DNA of 50,494 bases from positions 1-50,494 of IMG/VR virus record IMGVR_UViG_3300025853_000135, one strand, 5' to 3'. A model generated the notes under the pieces. That model was given only the letters and a program-made list of their open reading frames with translations, made no database searches and had not been told where the DNA came from. Shown one piece after another: positions 18,425-26,578 of the stretch (its first letter is position 1; each line of letters starts with the position of its first letter). This stretch comes from a virus. The translations under genes were made by a program, and so were the position numbers.

Positions 18425-18446
18425 CAAGTCTTTAAGAAAAAAAATG

Positions 18447-20954
18447 TTAATTATTGTATCTTGGTATAGGATTTGGCGATAATTTACCTCCAGCAAGGTT
18501 AGTTCTTAGCTGTTCTTGTATCATAGTTGACAATTTTCGGACAAATTCTGGCTCTCTGGTTAAGTCAATATCCATTGTAGTTGCACCAGGCATTTCTAAT
18601 GTTATTTTACCACCAATATCAAGCTTTCCGAACTCGATTTTCTGTTTTTTAGTACCTCTACCTTGAACCAATTCATCAATTTTACCTTTACTTGTTGACG
18701 CAACAAGACCATCATCCATTGAAACAATCTTATCCTGTGGGTTGAATTTAATGATTGCATCGTCAACAAAATTTGTTGATATGGCATCACCACCCATTTT
18801 ACCCAACGCTGAACCTGCTAAAGAACCAATTGCAAATCCGACACCTGGTATCGGTATAAGTGTTTGACCAATAGCCCCACCAATTAACCCACCAGCTACT
18901 GACCCCATATCACCTATTGCGGTATCTTGCAAACCCATAGCTTCACTACCCTTACCGCCTAAATAATCACCTAAAAGACCAGCACCTAATCCAGCTGCAC
19001 CACTAGCTAATTTTGCACCACCAATTGCAAGTTTAGTACCAGTTTTACCCACTTTAGGTAATAGTTTTCTAGCCATTTTACCTTTAGTACCTTTACCCAA
19101 AAGAGTCTTATCTAAAAATGAATCACCCATTCCGCCAGCATTAGCAACACTATTAAAACCCATACCCAATTGAACTCCTTGAGCATACCATTTTGCCGCA
19201 TTGAAAAATACAGTACCACCTAATATTGTAGCTAAAGTACCACCAATACCTAAAGTATCTATAATCGCTGTTGTAACCTTTCCAATACCAACTATGAAAT
19301 TACCTACATCTTCAGCAATTTCCTTCATTTTACCAATCCAATTCTCATCAACTAACTTTTTTTGGAAATCCCTTAATGCTGGTACAAAATAAGAATTAAG
19401 AGATTCAACAAATGGTAACATTACAGTTTTAAACTGATTAACCAAATTATTAAATGCATCATCAAATGTCTGAGCTTGTTGTGCTCTAGCATCCAAAGAT
19501 TCCTTTTCTTTTTTATAGGTATCTAGAATAGTACTTGATAATTCATTAAGTTTTAAGTCGTCACCATTTATATGTACAAAATATTCACCATCTTTACCCA
19601 TCTGTGCCAATGATGATATAAGTTGTTTATCAGCTTCATCGGTAAAAACACCTGGTATTAATGATTCAATCTGATTGAATTTTGCTGCGGCTTTTGCCAT
19701 CTCTGATAATTGTTCTTCACCAATACCAGTTATTTTTGCAATTTCACGTAACCTATCCAATTGAAGACCACTAATTTCAAACTCACCACTACCTTCATTG
19801 AATTGTGCCAATTCAGCTGTTGCTGCCGCAACATCCTTTGTAAATGCGCCAAAATCATTTCTTGCCTTGAACATCAACTCAAATGGATTTCCAAGCCTAG
19901 CAAAAGAACCACCCATTGTTTGTAATTGTGCGGCCATTTCAACAGCACCCTCTGGTCTAAATACTTTACCAGCCATAGATGCAATTGAACCCATGTCAAC
20001 TTTCATTTTTTCAGCATATACAGCCATTTCAGCCATACCCTTAACACCACCTTTAAAGTGATATGTGTTGGCAATCTTTAGATTCTTACCGAGACCTTTT
20101 ATGGCTTTCTCAGCATTAACACCCATACTATGTGCAATATCAACAGTTTTTTGAATTGCATCTCTAGAACTTTCAACACTTAAACCAAAGCGTTCCATAT
20201 CACCAGCCATTTGAGCTGCACCTTGCATACCCAAAGTGGTACCCTTTGCCATTTGTGCCATTGCTTCATAACCAGCTTCAGATAACATCACTGACCGACC
20301 TATTTCAGCTGAATAATCAGCTTGTCCCTTTGCCAAATCACTTACACCAACACCCAATTGTATTGTTGATTCAGAAGCTGTTGAAATTGTTTTTGAAAAG
20401 AACTTTGACTGACCATTAAGTATACCCATACTTAATTCAGCGGCTTTAATGTCTTTTGACATTTGAACCGCAGCCAAATTTTTAATTTTACCATAAAAAC
20501 TTTGAGCTAAACCTGGTAATTTATTCCAGATTTTACCAGCCTCAACATATGCTATATTTGCTTTATTAGCTTCTTGAACAATCTTTTTTTGAGTTTTTAA
20601 TTGCTCCTCTAAGTTTTTTGTTTGTTTCTTATTGTATTCAGCTAACCCTTTAGCCGCTTTATCAGCTTTCTTAGCTTCTTTAAGTTTTTGTTTAGCAGCA
20701 GCAATATCAGCTGCAATACCAGTTTGTCTAGCTGCTGCCAAATCATTTTCCGCAGCTATTCTATCTTGTTCAGCAGCAGTTGCTTTGTCGTCTAATTCGG
20801 TTTGTTGTTTTTTTAGCTTATTTAAGTTTTCCTGTAATAAACCAATCTCCTTTACTAATTTAAGATATTCAGCAGCACTGTTATTTACCTTATTTTGTAA
20901 AGCTTCTTGTTCGGCTAAACGTTTAGCTATATCATCCCAATTATTACTTGCCAT
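18447..20954 (-). CDS. Tail tape measure protein
   Basis: 835 aa. Residues 1-140 are a long Gln/Lys/Ala/Glu coiled coil (LLQENLNKLKKQQTELDDK). The middle is helical and Ala/Met-rich (LGMQGAAQMAGDMERFG), as in tape-measure proteins. Residues about 560-740 are hydrophobic and Gly/Ala-rich with several membrane-like segments (GGTLATILGGTVFFNA; LIGGAIGQTLIPIPGVGFAI). The protein sets tail length, occupies the tube lumen and is thought to help DNA cross the inner membrane. It lies after the tail tube and chaperone-like genes and before baseplate genes, the standard order. Length is typical for a medium-length contractile tail. T4's own gp29 is shorter (590 aa). Confidence 0.88.
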   Translation of the reverse strand: MASNNWDDIAKRLAEQEALQNKVNNSAAEYLKLVKEIGLLQENLNKLKKQQTELDDKATAAEQDRIAAENDLAAARQTGIAADIAAAKQKLKEAKKADKAAKGLAEYNKKQTKNLEEQLKTQKKIVQEANKANIAYVEAGKIWNKLPGLAQSFYGKIKNLAAVQMSKDIKAAELSMGILNGQSKFFSKTISTASESTIQLGVGVSDLAKGQADYSAEIGRSVMLSEAGYEAMAQMAKGTTLGMQGAAQMAGDMERFGLSVESSRDAIQKTVDIAHSMGVNAEKAIKGLGKNLKIANTYHFKGGVKGMAEMAVYAEKMKVDMGSIASMAGKVFRPEGAVEMAAQLQTMGGSFARLGNPFELMFKARNDFGAFTKDVAAATAELAQFNEGSGEFEISGLQLDRLREIAKITGIGEEQLSEMAKAAAKFNQIESLIPGVFTDEADKQLISSLAQMGKDGEYFVHINGDDLKLNELSSTILDTYKKEKESLDARAQQAQTFDDAFNNLVNQFKTVMLPFVESLNSYFVPALRDFQKKLVDENWIGKMKEIAEDVGNFIVGIGKVTTAIIDTLGIGGTLATILGGTVFFNAAKWYAQGVQLGMGFNSVANAGGMGDSFLDKTLLGKGTKGKMARKLLPKVGKTGTKLAIGGAKLASGAAGLGAGLLGDYLGGKGSEAMGLQDTAIGDMGSVAGGLIGGAIGQTLIPIPGVGFAIGSLAGSALGKMGGDAISTNFVDDAIIKFNPQDKIVSMDDGLVASTSKGKIDELVQGRGTKKQKIEFGKLDIGGKITLEMPGATTMDIDLTREPEFVRKLSTMIQEQLRTNLAGGKLSPNPIPRYNN

Positions 20955-20961
20955 AATTTAT

Positions 20962-22695
20962 TTATATTATGTTATATTTAATAACTTTTATTTTTGTTTT
21001 TTTCTCAAGATGATTATCCGTATAAACTTTAACATTAAAAACTCCATTACCAGCCTCATCGGTTAATAACATTTTAACATTTATTTTTTCTGTATCATTA
21101 ATTTTATGTGTATAGCTAAAATAGGTTTTTTCTTTAACTTTTTGAATTTTAGCTCTTTCATCTACACCTTTTTTAAGTTCTAATTTAGGTTCAGCTGAAC
21201 CAGGTTTAGTATCTAAAGTGATGTCTTTTAAATATTTAAATTCAACAAATCTATTGTTACTAAATTCTGTTGTGATTTTACCACTTTTTTCGTCATCAGA
21301 CACAAACCCTTTATTATTTAATATTTGATATACCCTAGATAAACCTTTATAATCAGCACCTTCAATAAAACCCAATAGTTTAGGTCTATCAACAAAAAAC
21401 TTTTTAAGATTTGGGTTTGAATTTATCAAATCAAATAGTTCATCTGACGTTAACTCATCTTCATCTTCTTCATCATCGATTTCAGTAAATGATGTTGGTT
21501 CGTATTTTTTGATATTTTTTATAAAAAATGGTTTTTTAACTTGTTTACCTTTTAATATTAAATCAAAGACGTCACCATTTAATTTTACTAAATCATCTGG
21601 TTTTGAAAAGTCTATAACTAATTGTACACCTACACGCTTAGAAAACTTTTCATTATCAGTATCCACTAATTTTATTGTTGCAGATTTTAAGGTCGACCCC
21701 TTACCAAGTACCTTTGCTTCTTTTTTATCCACAACATTAAAAGTCATAGTGCTTGAATCACCTAACGTTAATTTAAAATAATCATTTTCATCTATTAGTT
21801 TTTTTAAATCATCAACAATACCATTAACACTTTTAAGTACATTACCCTCAGCATCTTCTTCATCACCAATTTTATCAACCCATTCAGTAACATTATAATC
21901 ACTGACATCGGAAACTTTTATTGGTTTATATTCATCTGTCCCATCAGCTTTTCCAATTATTTGCACTAAATTAAAATTCCTATAAAATTCAGTTTTATCT
22001 GATGGTTCAATAACACCATTTTTAAAAAATAAATTGAATCTACTATGTTTTAATTTACTATATCTTGAGTCATCAACAATCATTAATTGCATTACAGCAA
22101 CCTTATCGGTTTTACTTAAAACATTAAAAGTTAATCGATTAGATTCATTTGTTTCAAAAAAGAAACCTTTGTCTTCTTGAATAATATTTCTTAATTCATT
22201 AATTTCATCTTCAATGATTCTATCTTTATAACACTTAGCATATTTAACCACATTACCCTTATCTTTATTGTCGATAACGCATTTTTCACCTTCTTCTGGA
22301 TGTTCAACATCTTCACCATCAACTGGAGCCTCATCTTCATCATCATCAGCTGAAGCATCATCAAGGTCCATTGCGGTTACTCTTTTTAATGTATAATTCG
22401 TTTCTTTCTTACTTTTTTTGCTGATATTTTTTGATTTGATATCACTGTCACTTACATCCTCATTTTTCTTAATAATCCATTCAAAACCAGTGAATGTTGA
22501 ATCTTGAGTTAAACTTTCCAATTTCCAAGAATCACCCAAATCCTCAACAACTTTGAATTTGAAATCGAATGGTTCACCCGTCTTTGCACTTTTTGCTGTT
22601 ACAACAATAATTTTACCAACAGATAAATTAGCAAAAGGGGACTTTAAGTTTAAAGCCTCCAATAGTTTTCTATATTGATTTTCAGTGAGTATCAT
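20962..22695 (-). CDS. Unknown tail-block protein (577 aa) with acidic linkers
   Basis: I use the ATG at 22695 (MILTENQYRKLLEAL) rather than a TTG three codons upstream, because the ATG is 12 nt from a late-type element. The protein alternates beta-rich segments (NRLTFNVLSKTDKVAVMQL; SSTMTFNVVDKKEAKVLG) with acidic low-complexity linkers (DDASADDDEDEAPVDGED; DDEEDEDELTSDELFD). The first two named beta segments look like repeats of one domain. The N-terminal ILTENQYRKLLE helix resembles short N-terminal tags seen on structural proteins of related phages. The gene ends 7 nt before the tape-measure ATG. Its position suggests a role in tail or baseplate assembly, but no family is recognised. Confidence 0.75.
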   Translation of the reverse strand: MILTENQYRKLLEALNLKSPFANLSVGKIIVVTAKSAKTGEPFDFKFKVVEDLGDSWKLESLTQDSTFTGFEWIIKKNEDVSDSDIKSKNISKKSKKETNYTLKRVTAMDLDDASADDDEDEAPVDGEDVEHPEEGEKCVIDNKDKGNVVKYAKCYKDRIIEDEINELRNIIQEDKGFFFETNESNRLTFNVLSKTDKVAVMQLMIVDDSRYSKLKHSRFNLFFKNGVIEPSDKTEFYRNFNLVQIIGKADGTDEYKPIKVSDVSDYNVTEWVDKIGDEEDAEGNVLKSVNGIVDDLKKLIDENDYFKLTLGDSSTMTFNVVDKKEAKVLGKGSTLKSATIKLVDTDNEKFSKRVGVQLVIDFSKPDDLVKLNGDVFDLILKGKQVKKPFFIKNIKKYEPTSFTEIDDEEDEDELTSDELFDLINSNPNLKKFFVDRPKLLGFIEGADYKGLSRVYQILNNKGFVSDDEKSGKITTEFSNNRFVEFKYLKDITLDTKPGSAEPKLELKKGVDERAKIQKVKEKTYFSYTHKINDTEKINVKMLLTDEAGNGVFNVKVYTDNHLEKKTKIKVIKYNII

Positions 22696-22707
22696 TTTTA
22701 ACAAATC

Positions 22708-22722
22708 ATTTACTGTAAATAT
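22708..22722 (-). promoter_or_regulatory. Putative late-promoter element (TTTACAGTAAA subtype)
   Basis: Coding-strand ATATTTACAGTAAAT, 12 nt before the ATG of the 577-aa gene. It contains a perfect inverted repeat ATTTAC-T-GTAAAT on the plus strand and matches the element before the 1348-aa gene. Confidence 0.55.
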
Positions 22723-22728
22723 GCTTAT

Positions 22729-23049
22729 TTAGGCATTTATTTCACCATTCCTTAATTTGTTCTTAAGTTCCTCACCACCTATTGTTCTTGTACGTTTACC
22801 TTTACCACTATTACTATATTCTTTTCGCATATTTTCATAGTGTTCCTCTCTTGCCCTATTTTCCGTTTTAAGCAAGTGAATCTGATAGCGTCTACTGTTT
22901 ATAGACATATCCATTAAATCCTGACGAGACCACCCTATATGTTTTCTACATATAAAAAGCTCCTCCTCCCAATTAGCTCGGTAATCAGATGTCAGGCCAA
23001 AAAAAGTTGGACTCAATGGGAAGAAACGTAGAAATGGACTCACCTCCAC
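22729..23049 (-). CDS. Overlapping downstream ORF, probable frameshift extension of the gp26-like protein
   Basis: 106 aa if begun at the GTG at 23049; no ATG occurs before residue 46. It overlaps the end of the gp26-like gene by 65 nt in the +1 frame. Convincing sequence begins at FFGLTSDYRANWEEEL, exactly where both frames cross a T7 run (22999-23005). It continues FICRKHIGWSRQDLMDM and RRYQIHLLKTENRAREEHY, the 'R.Y.I..L..E..RE' pattern common in small tail-assembly chaperones and T4 gp26/gp51-type proteins. The basic C-terminus ends KLRNGEINA. Either ribosomes slip +1 (or -2) at TTT TTT TGG to make a fusion, or translation restarts at GTG. Its place between tail tube and tape measure is where other phages encode frameshifted chaperone pairs. 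Confidence 0.7.
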   Translation of the reverse strand: MEVSPFLRFFPLSPTFFGLTSDYRANWEEELFICRKHIGWSRQDLMDMSINSRRYQIHLLKTENRAREEHYENMRKEYSNSGKGKRTRTIGGEELKNKLRNGEINA

Positions 23050-23965
23050 TTGTCCGAACTTGTACCTGTAAGTCGATACCTGACTCTATGTTATCAACGT
23101 ATTTTCTAAATGCCTTTATATCACCTATTCGCATATTCTCAATGTACTTCTGAACATATGAACTATCAAAATTACCATTGACACCAACAATCTGTTTATG
23201 TAGTGTATATGTTGAACGATTATTTACTTCAACACCATTTTTAGTTTCTTCAGCTAATTTGGCTTCAATCTCATCCTCATCACCAGCAGTCAAAAACTTA
23301 AATTTTAAATCATCACCACTAACTGGACATTTAAAATCGAATAAACCATTTTCATCTGGTTCAGCACCCAATGGTTTATACTTTAACTCAGATAAATCAA
23401 CCTCACCTTCAACCAATTCATAATCATCATTATAAATTGATACATTATAAATGTTACCAAAAGCACTGGCTCTTAACCAAATCATCAAGGCATTTCTATC
23501 ACCAACATGCAAATCTTTATACTTAAGATTTGGTTCCAACAGATTTCTGCTTATTAATATCTCCAAGAATTTACCACTCTGTACTAGGTTTGGTGATGTC
23601 AATATGTTCTCATCTGAACCTGTCATATAAGAAACTTTAACACTTTCTCTAACACCTTTATATAATTTACCTTTTGATGGTAATGGCACCAAGTCAAATG
23701 CCGCATCCCATTTAGGTTCAGCTAAAGGACTGTATTCAACTTTCTTAACTTCTGGTTGAGCAATAGGTTTTGGTTGTTCAACAACCTTAGCAGCTTCCAT
23801 TGCAGCTTTTCTAGCAGCAACTTCTTCTTCTGCACGTTTTTTTAATTCTTCAGCAGCTTTTCTCTGCTCTTCTGGTATTTCAAATACGCCAACTGGCGGT
23901 GTAGTTTCCTCAACAGGTTTTTTATCCCCACCTTGTGGAAATACATTTGGTTTTGTGTCAGACAT
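22985..23965 (-). CDS. 26: T4 gp26-like baseplate / tail-assembly protein
   Basis: 326 aa, ATG start. Residues 1-85 are a Pro/Lys/Glu/Ala-rich linker. The remainder matches the T4 gp26-type baseplate family pattern: LVPLPSKGKLYKGV, SYMTGSDENILTSPNLVQSG, LEILISRNLLEP, LHVGDRNALMIWLRASAFGN, then FDFKCPVSGDDLKFKFLTAGDE. T4 gp26 acts in hub assembly; relatives in other phages may serve as tape-measure chaperones. It ends SNFFWPDI just after a T7 slip site that could shift ribosomes into the overlapping ORF. It lies downstream of the tail tube and a 92-aa gene. The family call is good; hub component versus chaperone is undecided. Confidence 0.78.
   Translation of the reverse strand: MSDTKPNVFPQGGDKKPVEETTPPVGVFEIPEEQRKAAEELKKRAEEEVAARKAAMEAAKVVEQPKPIAQPEVKKVEYSPLAEPKWDAAFDLVPLPSKGKLYKGVRESVKVSYMTGSDENILTSPNLVQSGKFLEILISRNLLEPNLKYKDLHVGDRNALMIWLRASAFGNIYNVSIYNDDYELVEGEVDLSELKYKPLGAEPDENGLFDFKCPVSGDDLKFKFLTAGDEDEIEAKLAEETKNGVEVNNRSTYTLHKQIVGVNGNFDSSYVQKYIENMRIGDIKAFRKYVDNIESGIDLQVQVRTSGGESISTFLPIESNFFWPDI
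22999..23005 (-). other. Candidate programmed frameshift site (T7 run)
   Basis: In the zero frame the mRNA reads AAC TTT TTT TGG CCT GAC ATC TGA. The seven T allow the P-site Phe tRNA to re-pair after a +1 or -2 slip, giving the FFGLTSDYRANW frame. A -1 slip does not lead into the downstream ORF. Confidence 0.5.
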
Positions 23966-23979
23966 CTTAAAACTATTTT

Positions 23980-24258
23980 TTATTTTTTATTATTACTTAA
24001 AAACTTCATCATCTCATCAAATAAAGCTTTTGGTATTTGAACCGTATCATTATCGTCTATTTGTTCAACATCCTTTAATTCATTTAATTTTTTCGGTTCA
24101 TTATCACCACCGAATTCTTCAAATAATGCTTTATGTATCGTTGTTTTAGTTTTTATAGGATTTTTCATATCAGAATACTCAATTAACTTTCTGATATAAT
24201 CAACATCAAATCTTTCGTAAATTTGTTTTTTGGTCAGTAACCTGTAATTTCTATCCAT
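23980..24258 (-). CDS. Small unknown protein between tail tube and gp26-like genes (92 aa)
   Basis: 92 aa, ATG start, 14 nt before the gp26-like gene. It is basic at the N-terminus (MDRNYRLLTKKQIYERF), then helical (VDYIRKLIEYSDM), and ends with DNDTVQIPKALFDEMMKFL. It has no catalytic or membrane motif. Upstream lies the tail-tube terminator and a partial late-type sequence (ATATTTAATATAAAA on the coding strand), so it may start a new transcript. Its position suggests a tail-assembly role but no family is recognised. Confidence 0.7.
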   Translation of the reverse strand: MDRNYRLLTKKQIYERFDVDYIRKLIEYSDMKNPIKTKTTIHKALFEEFGGDNEPKKLNELKDVEQIDDNDTVQIPKALFDEMMKFLSNNKK

Positions 24259-24304
24259 AACTCTTTTATATTAAATATCAGTAATAACATTTTTATAAAA
24301 AAAA

Positions 24305-24353
24305 TGCTTTACCTTTTACACATTTTAAATTACAACATGTAAAAAGTAAAGCA
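24305..24353 (-). terminator. Rho-independent terminator after the tail tube gene
   Basis: 16-nt arms (TGCTTTACTTTTTACA and TGTAAAAGGTAAAGCA on the minus strand) pair with one mismatch around a 17-nt loop, followed by eight T. It lies 27 bases after the tail-tube stop. It would limit read-through, giving tail tube higher expression than the genes that follow. Confidence 0.8.
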
Positions 24354-24380
24354 AGTACTGTATTTGATAGAGCAATTCTG

Positions 24381-24869
24381 TTAGAACAAGAGTATAGCTC
24401 GGTCAAATCTAAGTGTTGCACTAACGTCAGCTATTCCGTCATCGTCCATACTTAAATCTCCGAAGTTAACGGTTGTTAACATTGTACCTTGAAGTTCCCA
24501 TTTTTCAACAACAACACCAGTCGGGTCAAGCATTTCCAAATAAACATCTCTTTTATAACCAGCAGCATAACCTTGTCTACCAGTAATTGATTCAGAACCC
24601 AATCTAACCCATTCCATAATTGCTTGAGTTGTTGAAGGTCCAATAGCATCCCTAAAAGTCACATCGATAGCTTCCCAAAGAAATCTACCAAGAACATAGG
24701 TTGAAGTGTTCAAAAACGGAATTTCAACATCCGATTGTGTAATTGTAGGTCTTGATGCTGAGGCCAACCACCACTCTTGAATACCCAAATCTGAAGGGAA
24801 TCTCAAGAGCCACCTATTTTTTCTTTTTGGCTCATACGGTAGGGGCATTTTCATTAATAAGTCTGCCAT
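24381..24869 (-). CDS. 19: Tail tube protein, T4 gp19-like
   Basis: 162 aa, the same length as T4 gp19 (163 aa). The pattern of the gp19 family is clear: PYEPKRKNRWLLRFP near the N-terminus, then WWLASASRPTITQSDVEIPF, TYVLGRFLWEAIDVTFRD, AIMEWVRLG, and a C-terminal ATLRFDRAILLF strand. Subunits stack as hexameric rings inside the sheath to form the DNA channel. The gene has its own late-type element upstream and a strong terminator downstream, fitting a monocistronic high-output gene. In T4 the tube gene directly follows the sheath gene; here a homing endonuclease on the other strand separates them. Confidence 0.93.
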   Translation of the reverse strand: MADLLMKMPLPYEPKRKNRWLLRFPSDLGIQEWWLASASRPTITQSDVEIPFLNTSTYVLGRFLWEAIDVTFRDAIGPSTTQAIMEWVRLGSESITGRQGYAAGYKRDVYLEMLDPTGVVVEKWELQGTMLTTVNFGDLSMDDDGIADVSATLRFDRAILLF

Positions 24870-24874
24870 TTTTC

Positions 24875-24904
24875 TTGTTTTTTAAATATTTATTATTATC
24901 TTTG
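24875..24904 (+). promoter_or_regulatory. Bacteroidota-type promoter of the homing endonuclease
   Basis: TTG (24875-24877) is followed by 19 nt and TATCTTTG (24897-24904), matching TTG-N19/21-TAnnTTTG. The predicted start near 24910 gives a leader of about 20 nt. Its last four bases overlap the divergent late-type element of the tail-tube gene. Confidence 0.7.
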
Positions 24905-24915
24905 TATATAAATAG
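24901..24915 (-). promoter_or_regulatory. Putative late-promoter element of the tail tube gene
   Basis: Coding-strand CTATTTATATACAAA, 31 nt before the tail-tube ATG. It shares bases 24901-24904 with the plus-strand host-type promoter, so the two could not be occupied together. On the plus strand it contains TATAAATA, the T4 late consensus, 18 nt before the endonuclease ATG. Confidence 0.45.
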
Positions 24916-24931
24916 TTAGAAATTAAAAAAA

Positions 24932-26578
24932 ATGATAGACCGTAAAGAAAAATTTATAAATAAGTGTAAAGAAAATTTTGGTGACGCTTTTGATTATTCA
25001 GAAATCAATTATATTGATTCAAAGACTAAAATAAAAATACGTTGTAAAAAACATGATTACTACTTCCATCAAGCACCTTCAGAGCATTTAAGGGGTAAGA
25101 AAGGTTGTGTTTATTGTACTGGTAAAACTAAATGGACTGTTGATTCATTTATTCAAAAAGCTAAAGAAAAACATAATAATAAGTATAGTTACAGTAAAAT
25201 TTATAAAGTGGATACGGTTAATAAACTTACAATTAATTGTCCACTACATGGTGATTTTGAACAATTATTACACAATCATTTAAAGGGTCAAGGATGTCCA
25301 ATGTGTGGTACAATTAAAACATCGAGTGAAAATAAATATAGTACTGATGATTTTATAGCTAAAGCCACTGATAAACATGGTGGTAAGTATAATTACTCTA
25401 AAGTTAATTATATTGATAGTAAAACTAAAATTACCATCGTTTGTAACGAACATGGTGAATTTAAACAACAACCGTATAATCATTTAAGAGGTAAGGGTTG
25501 TCCTAAATGTGGTGATAATAAAGTTAAGTTAAAATTGACCTATATTGTTGATGATTTTATTAAAAAAGCTAAAGGGGTACATGAAGATAAATATGATTAT
25601 TCTAAGGTACAATATAAAGATATAAGAAATAAAGTTTTAATTAACTGCCCAATACATGGTGATTTTGAGCAATCACCTTATATCCATATAAATGGTCATG
25701 GGTGTACAAAATGTAGTAGTTCAGTATCTAACCAAGAACTCGAAATTAATGAGTATTTAAAGAGTCTTAACTTAGAAACAATTACATCGTCAAAAAGTAT
25801 TATACCACCATATCAAATTGATATATACATACCATCACATAAGTTGGCAATTGAATTTAACGGTTTATATTGGCATTCAGAACTACATAAAGATAACAAT
25901 TATCATATCGATAAAACTAAAGCATGTGAATCTAATGGTATTCAATTAATACACATATTTGAAGATGAATGGTTAGATAAACAGAATATCGTTAAAAGTA
26001 GGTTAAAAAACTTATTAGGTCTGACTGAGAATAGAATTTATGCTAGAAAATGTGAAGTTAAAGAAGTTCCATATAAGAATAAAGTTAAATTCCTTAATGA
26101 GAATCATATTCAAGGTGATACAGTATCTAAAACAAATATAGGTTTGTATTATAATGATGAATTGATTTCAATAATGACCTTTGGTAATAGTCGACTAATA
26201 ATGAACGGCAATAAAAATGACATTGAATTATTAAGGTTCTGTTCGAAATTAGATACAAATGTCATTGGTAGTTTTAGTAAACTATTGAAACATTTCATTA
26301 AAAATAATAATGGTAAAAATATAATATCATATGCTGATAAAAGGTGGTCACAAGGTTCAGTTTATGAAAAAAATGGTTTTGATATTATATCAGAATCCAA
26401 ACCCAATTATTGGTATGTTATAGGTAAGGCTCGAAAACATCGTTTTAATTTTAGGAAAGATGTTTTGGTACGTGAAGGTTTTGATTCTAAATTAACTGAA
26501 CACCAAATAATGTTAAACAGAGGTATATATCGTATTTACGATTGTGGTACTATTAAATACAAAAAAAGCCTAGAATAA
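24932..26578 (+). CDS. Free-standing homing endonuclease: four zinc-ribbon repeats plus a Vsr-like nuclease domain
   Basis: 548 aa. Residues 1-262 hold four tandem repeats of about 60 aa, each with a KxxYSK or DYS motif, C-x2-H, and C-x2-C: C38/H41/C59/C62; C103/H106/C122/C125; C171/H174/C190/C193; C239/H242/C258/C261. These are probably zinc-bound DNA-reading modules. Residues 268-355 form a Vsr/EDxHD-like PD-(D/E)xK nuclease core: YQIDIYIPSHKLAIEFNG with D297 and E308, then LYWHSE, then HIFEDEW. The C-terminal part (YARKCEVKEV, SIMTFGNSR, ISYADKRWSQG, NYWYV) is a domain commonly fused to such phage nucleases. It is inserted on the opposite strand between sheath and tail-tube genes. It has its own promoter, and a terminator overlaps its last codons. 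Confidence 0.85.
   Translation: MIDRKEKFINKCKENFGDAFDYSEINYIDSKTKIKIRCKKHDYYFHQAPSEHLRGKKGCVYCTGKTKWTVDSFIQKAKEKHNNKYSYSKIYKVDTVNKLTINCPLHGDFEQLLHNHLKGQGCPMCGTIKTSSENKYSTDDFIAKATDKHGGKYNYSKVNYIDSKTKITIVCNEHGEFKQQPYNHLRGKGCPKCGDNKVKLKLTYIVDDFIKKAKGVHEDKYDYSKVQYKDIRNKVLINCPIHGDFEQSPYIHINGHGCTKCSSSVSNQELEINEYLKSLNLETITSSKSIIPPYQIDIYIPSHKLAIEFNGLYWHSELHKDNNYHIDKTKACESNGIQLIHIFEDEWLDKQNIVKSRLKNLLGLTENRIYARKCEVKEVPYKNKVKFLNENHIQGDTVSKTNIGLYYNDELISIMTFGNSRLIMNGNKNDIELLRFCSKLDTNVIGSFSKLLKHFIKNNNGKNIISYADKRWSQGSVYEKNGFDIISESKPNYWYVIGKARKHRFNFRKDVLVREGFDSKLTEHQIMLNRGIYRIYDCGTIKYKKSLE

Larger units (their letters stand above)
18204..18446. other. Intergenic region with two hairpins, paired G-tracts and a long AT tract
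   Basis: 243 bases between the tape-measure and 1348-aa genes. On the minus strand, in order: hairpin ACTTTT/AAAAGT (18424-18409), hairpin GTTAAT/ATTAAC (18405-18390), then GGGGGG-AATAAAA-GGGGGG (about 18384-18366), then about 90 bases of almost pure A/T with repeated ATATATTATA (about 18362-18270), then a palindrome ATGGTACCAT (about 18270) and a late-type element. Paired six-G tracts stand out in this AT-rich genome. No coding potential is apparent. It could hold a terminator, an origin or a recombination hotspot. Confidence 0.6.

Noticed and set aside
22696-22704. TTG start three codons upstream of the 577-aa gene
   Set aside because: The ATG at 22695 has the right spacing from the late-type element and begins the ILTENQYRKLLE tag.
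24907-24914. T4-type late promoter TATAAATA on the plus strand before the endonuclease
   Set aside because: It is the reverse complement of the minus-strand late-type element, which recurs upstream of tail genes in the other orientation. A dual use is possible but not supported further.
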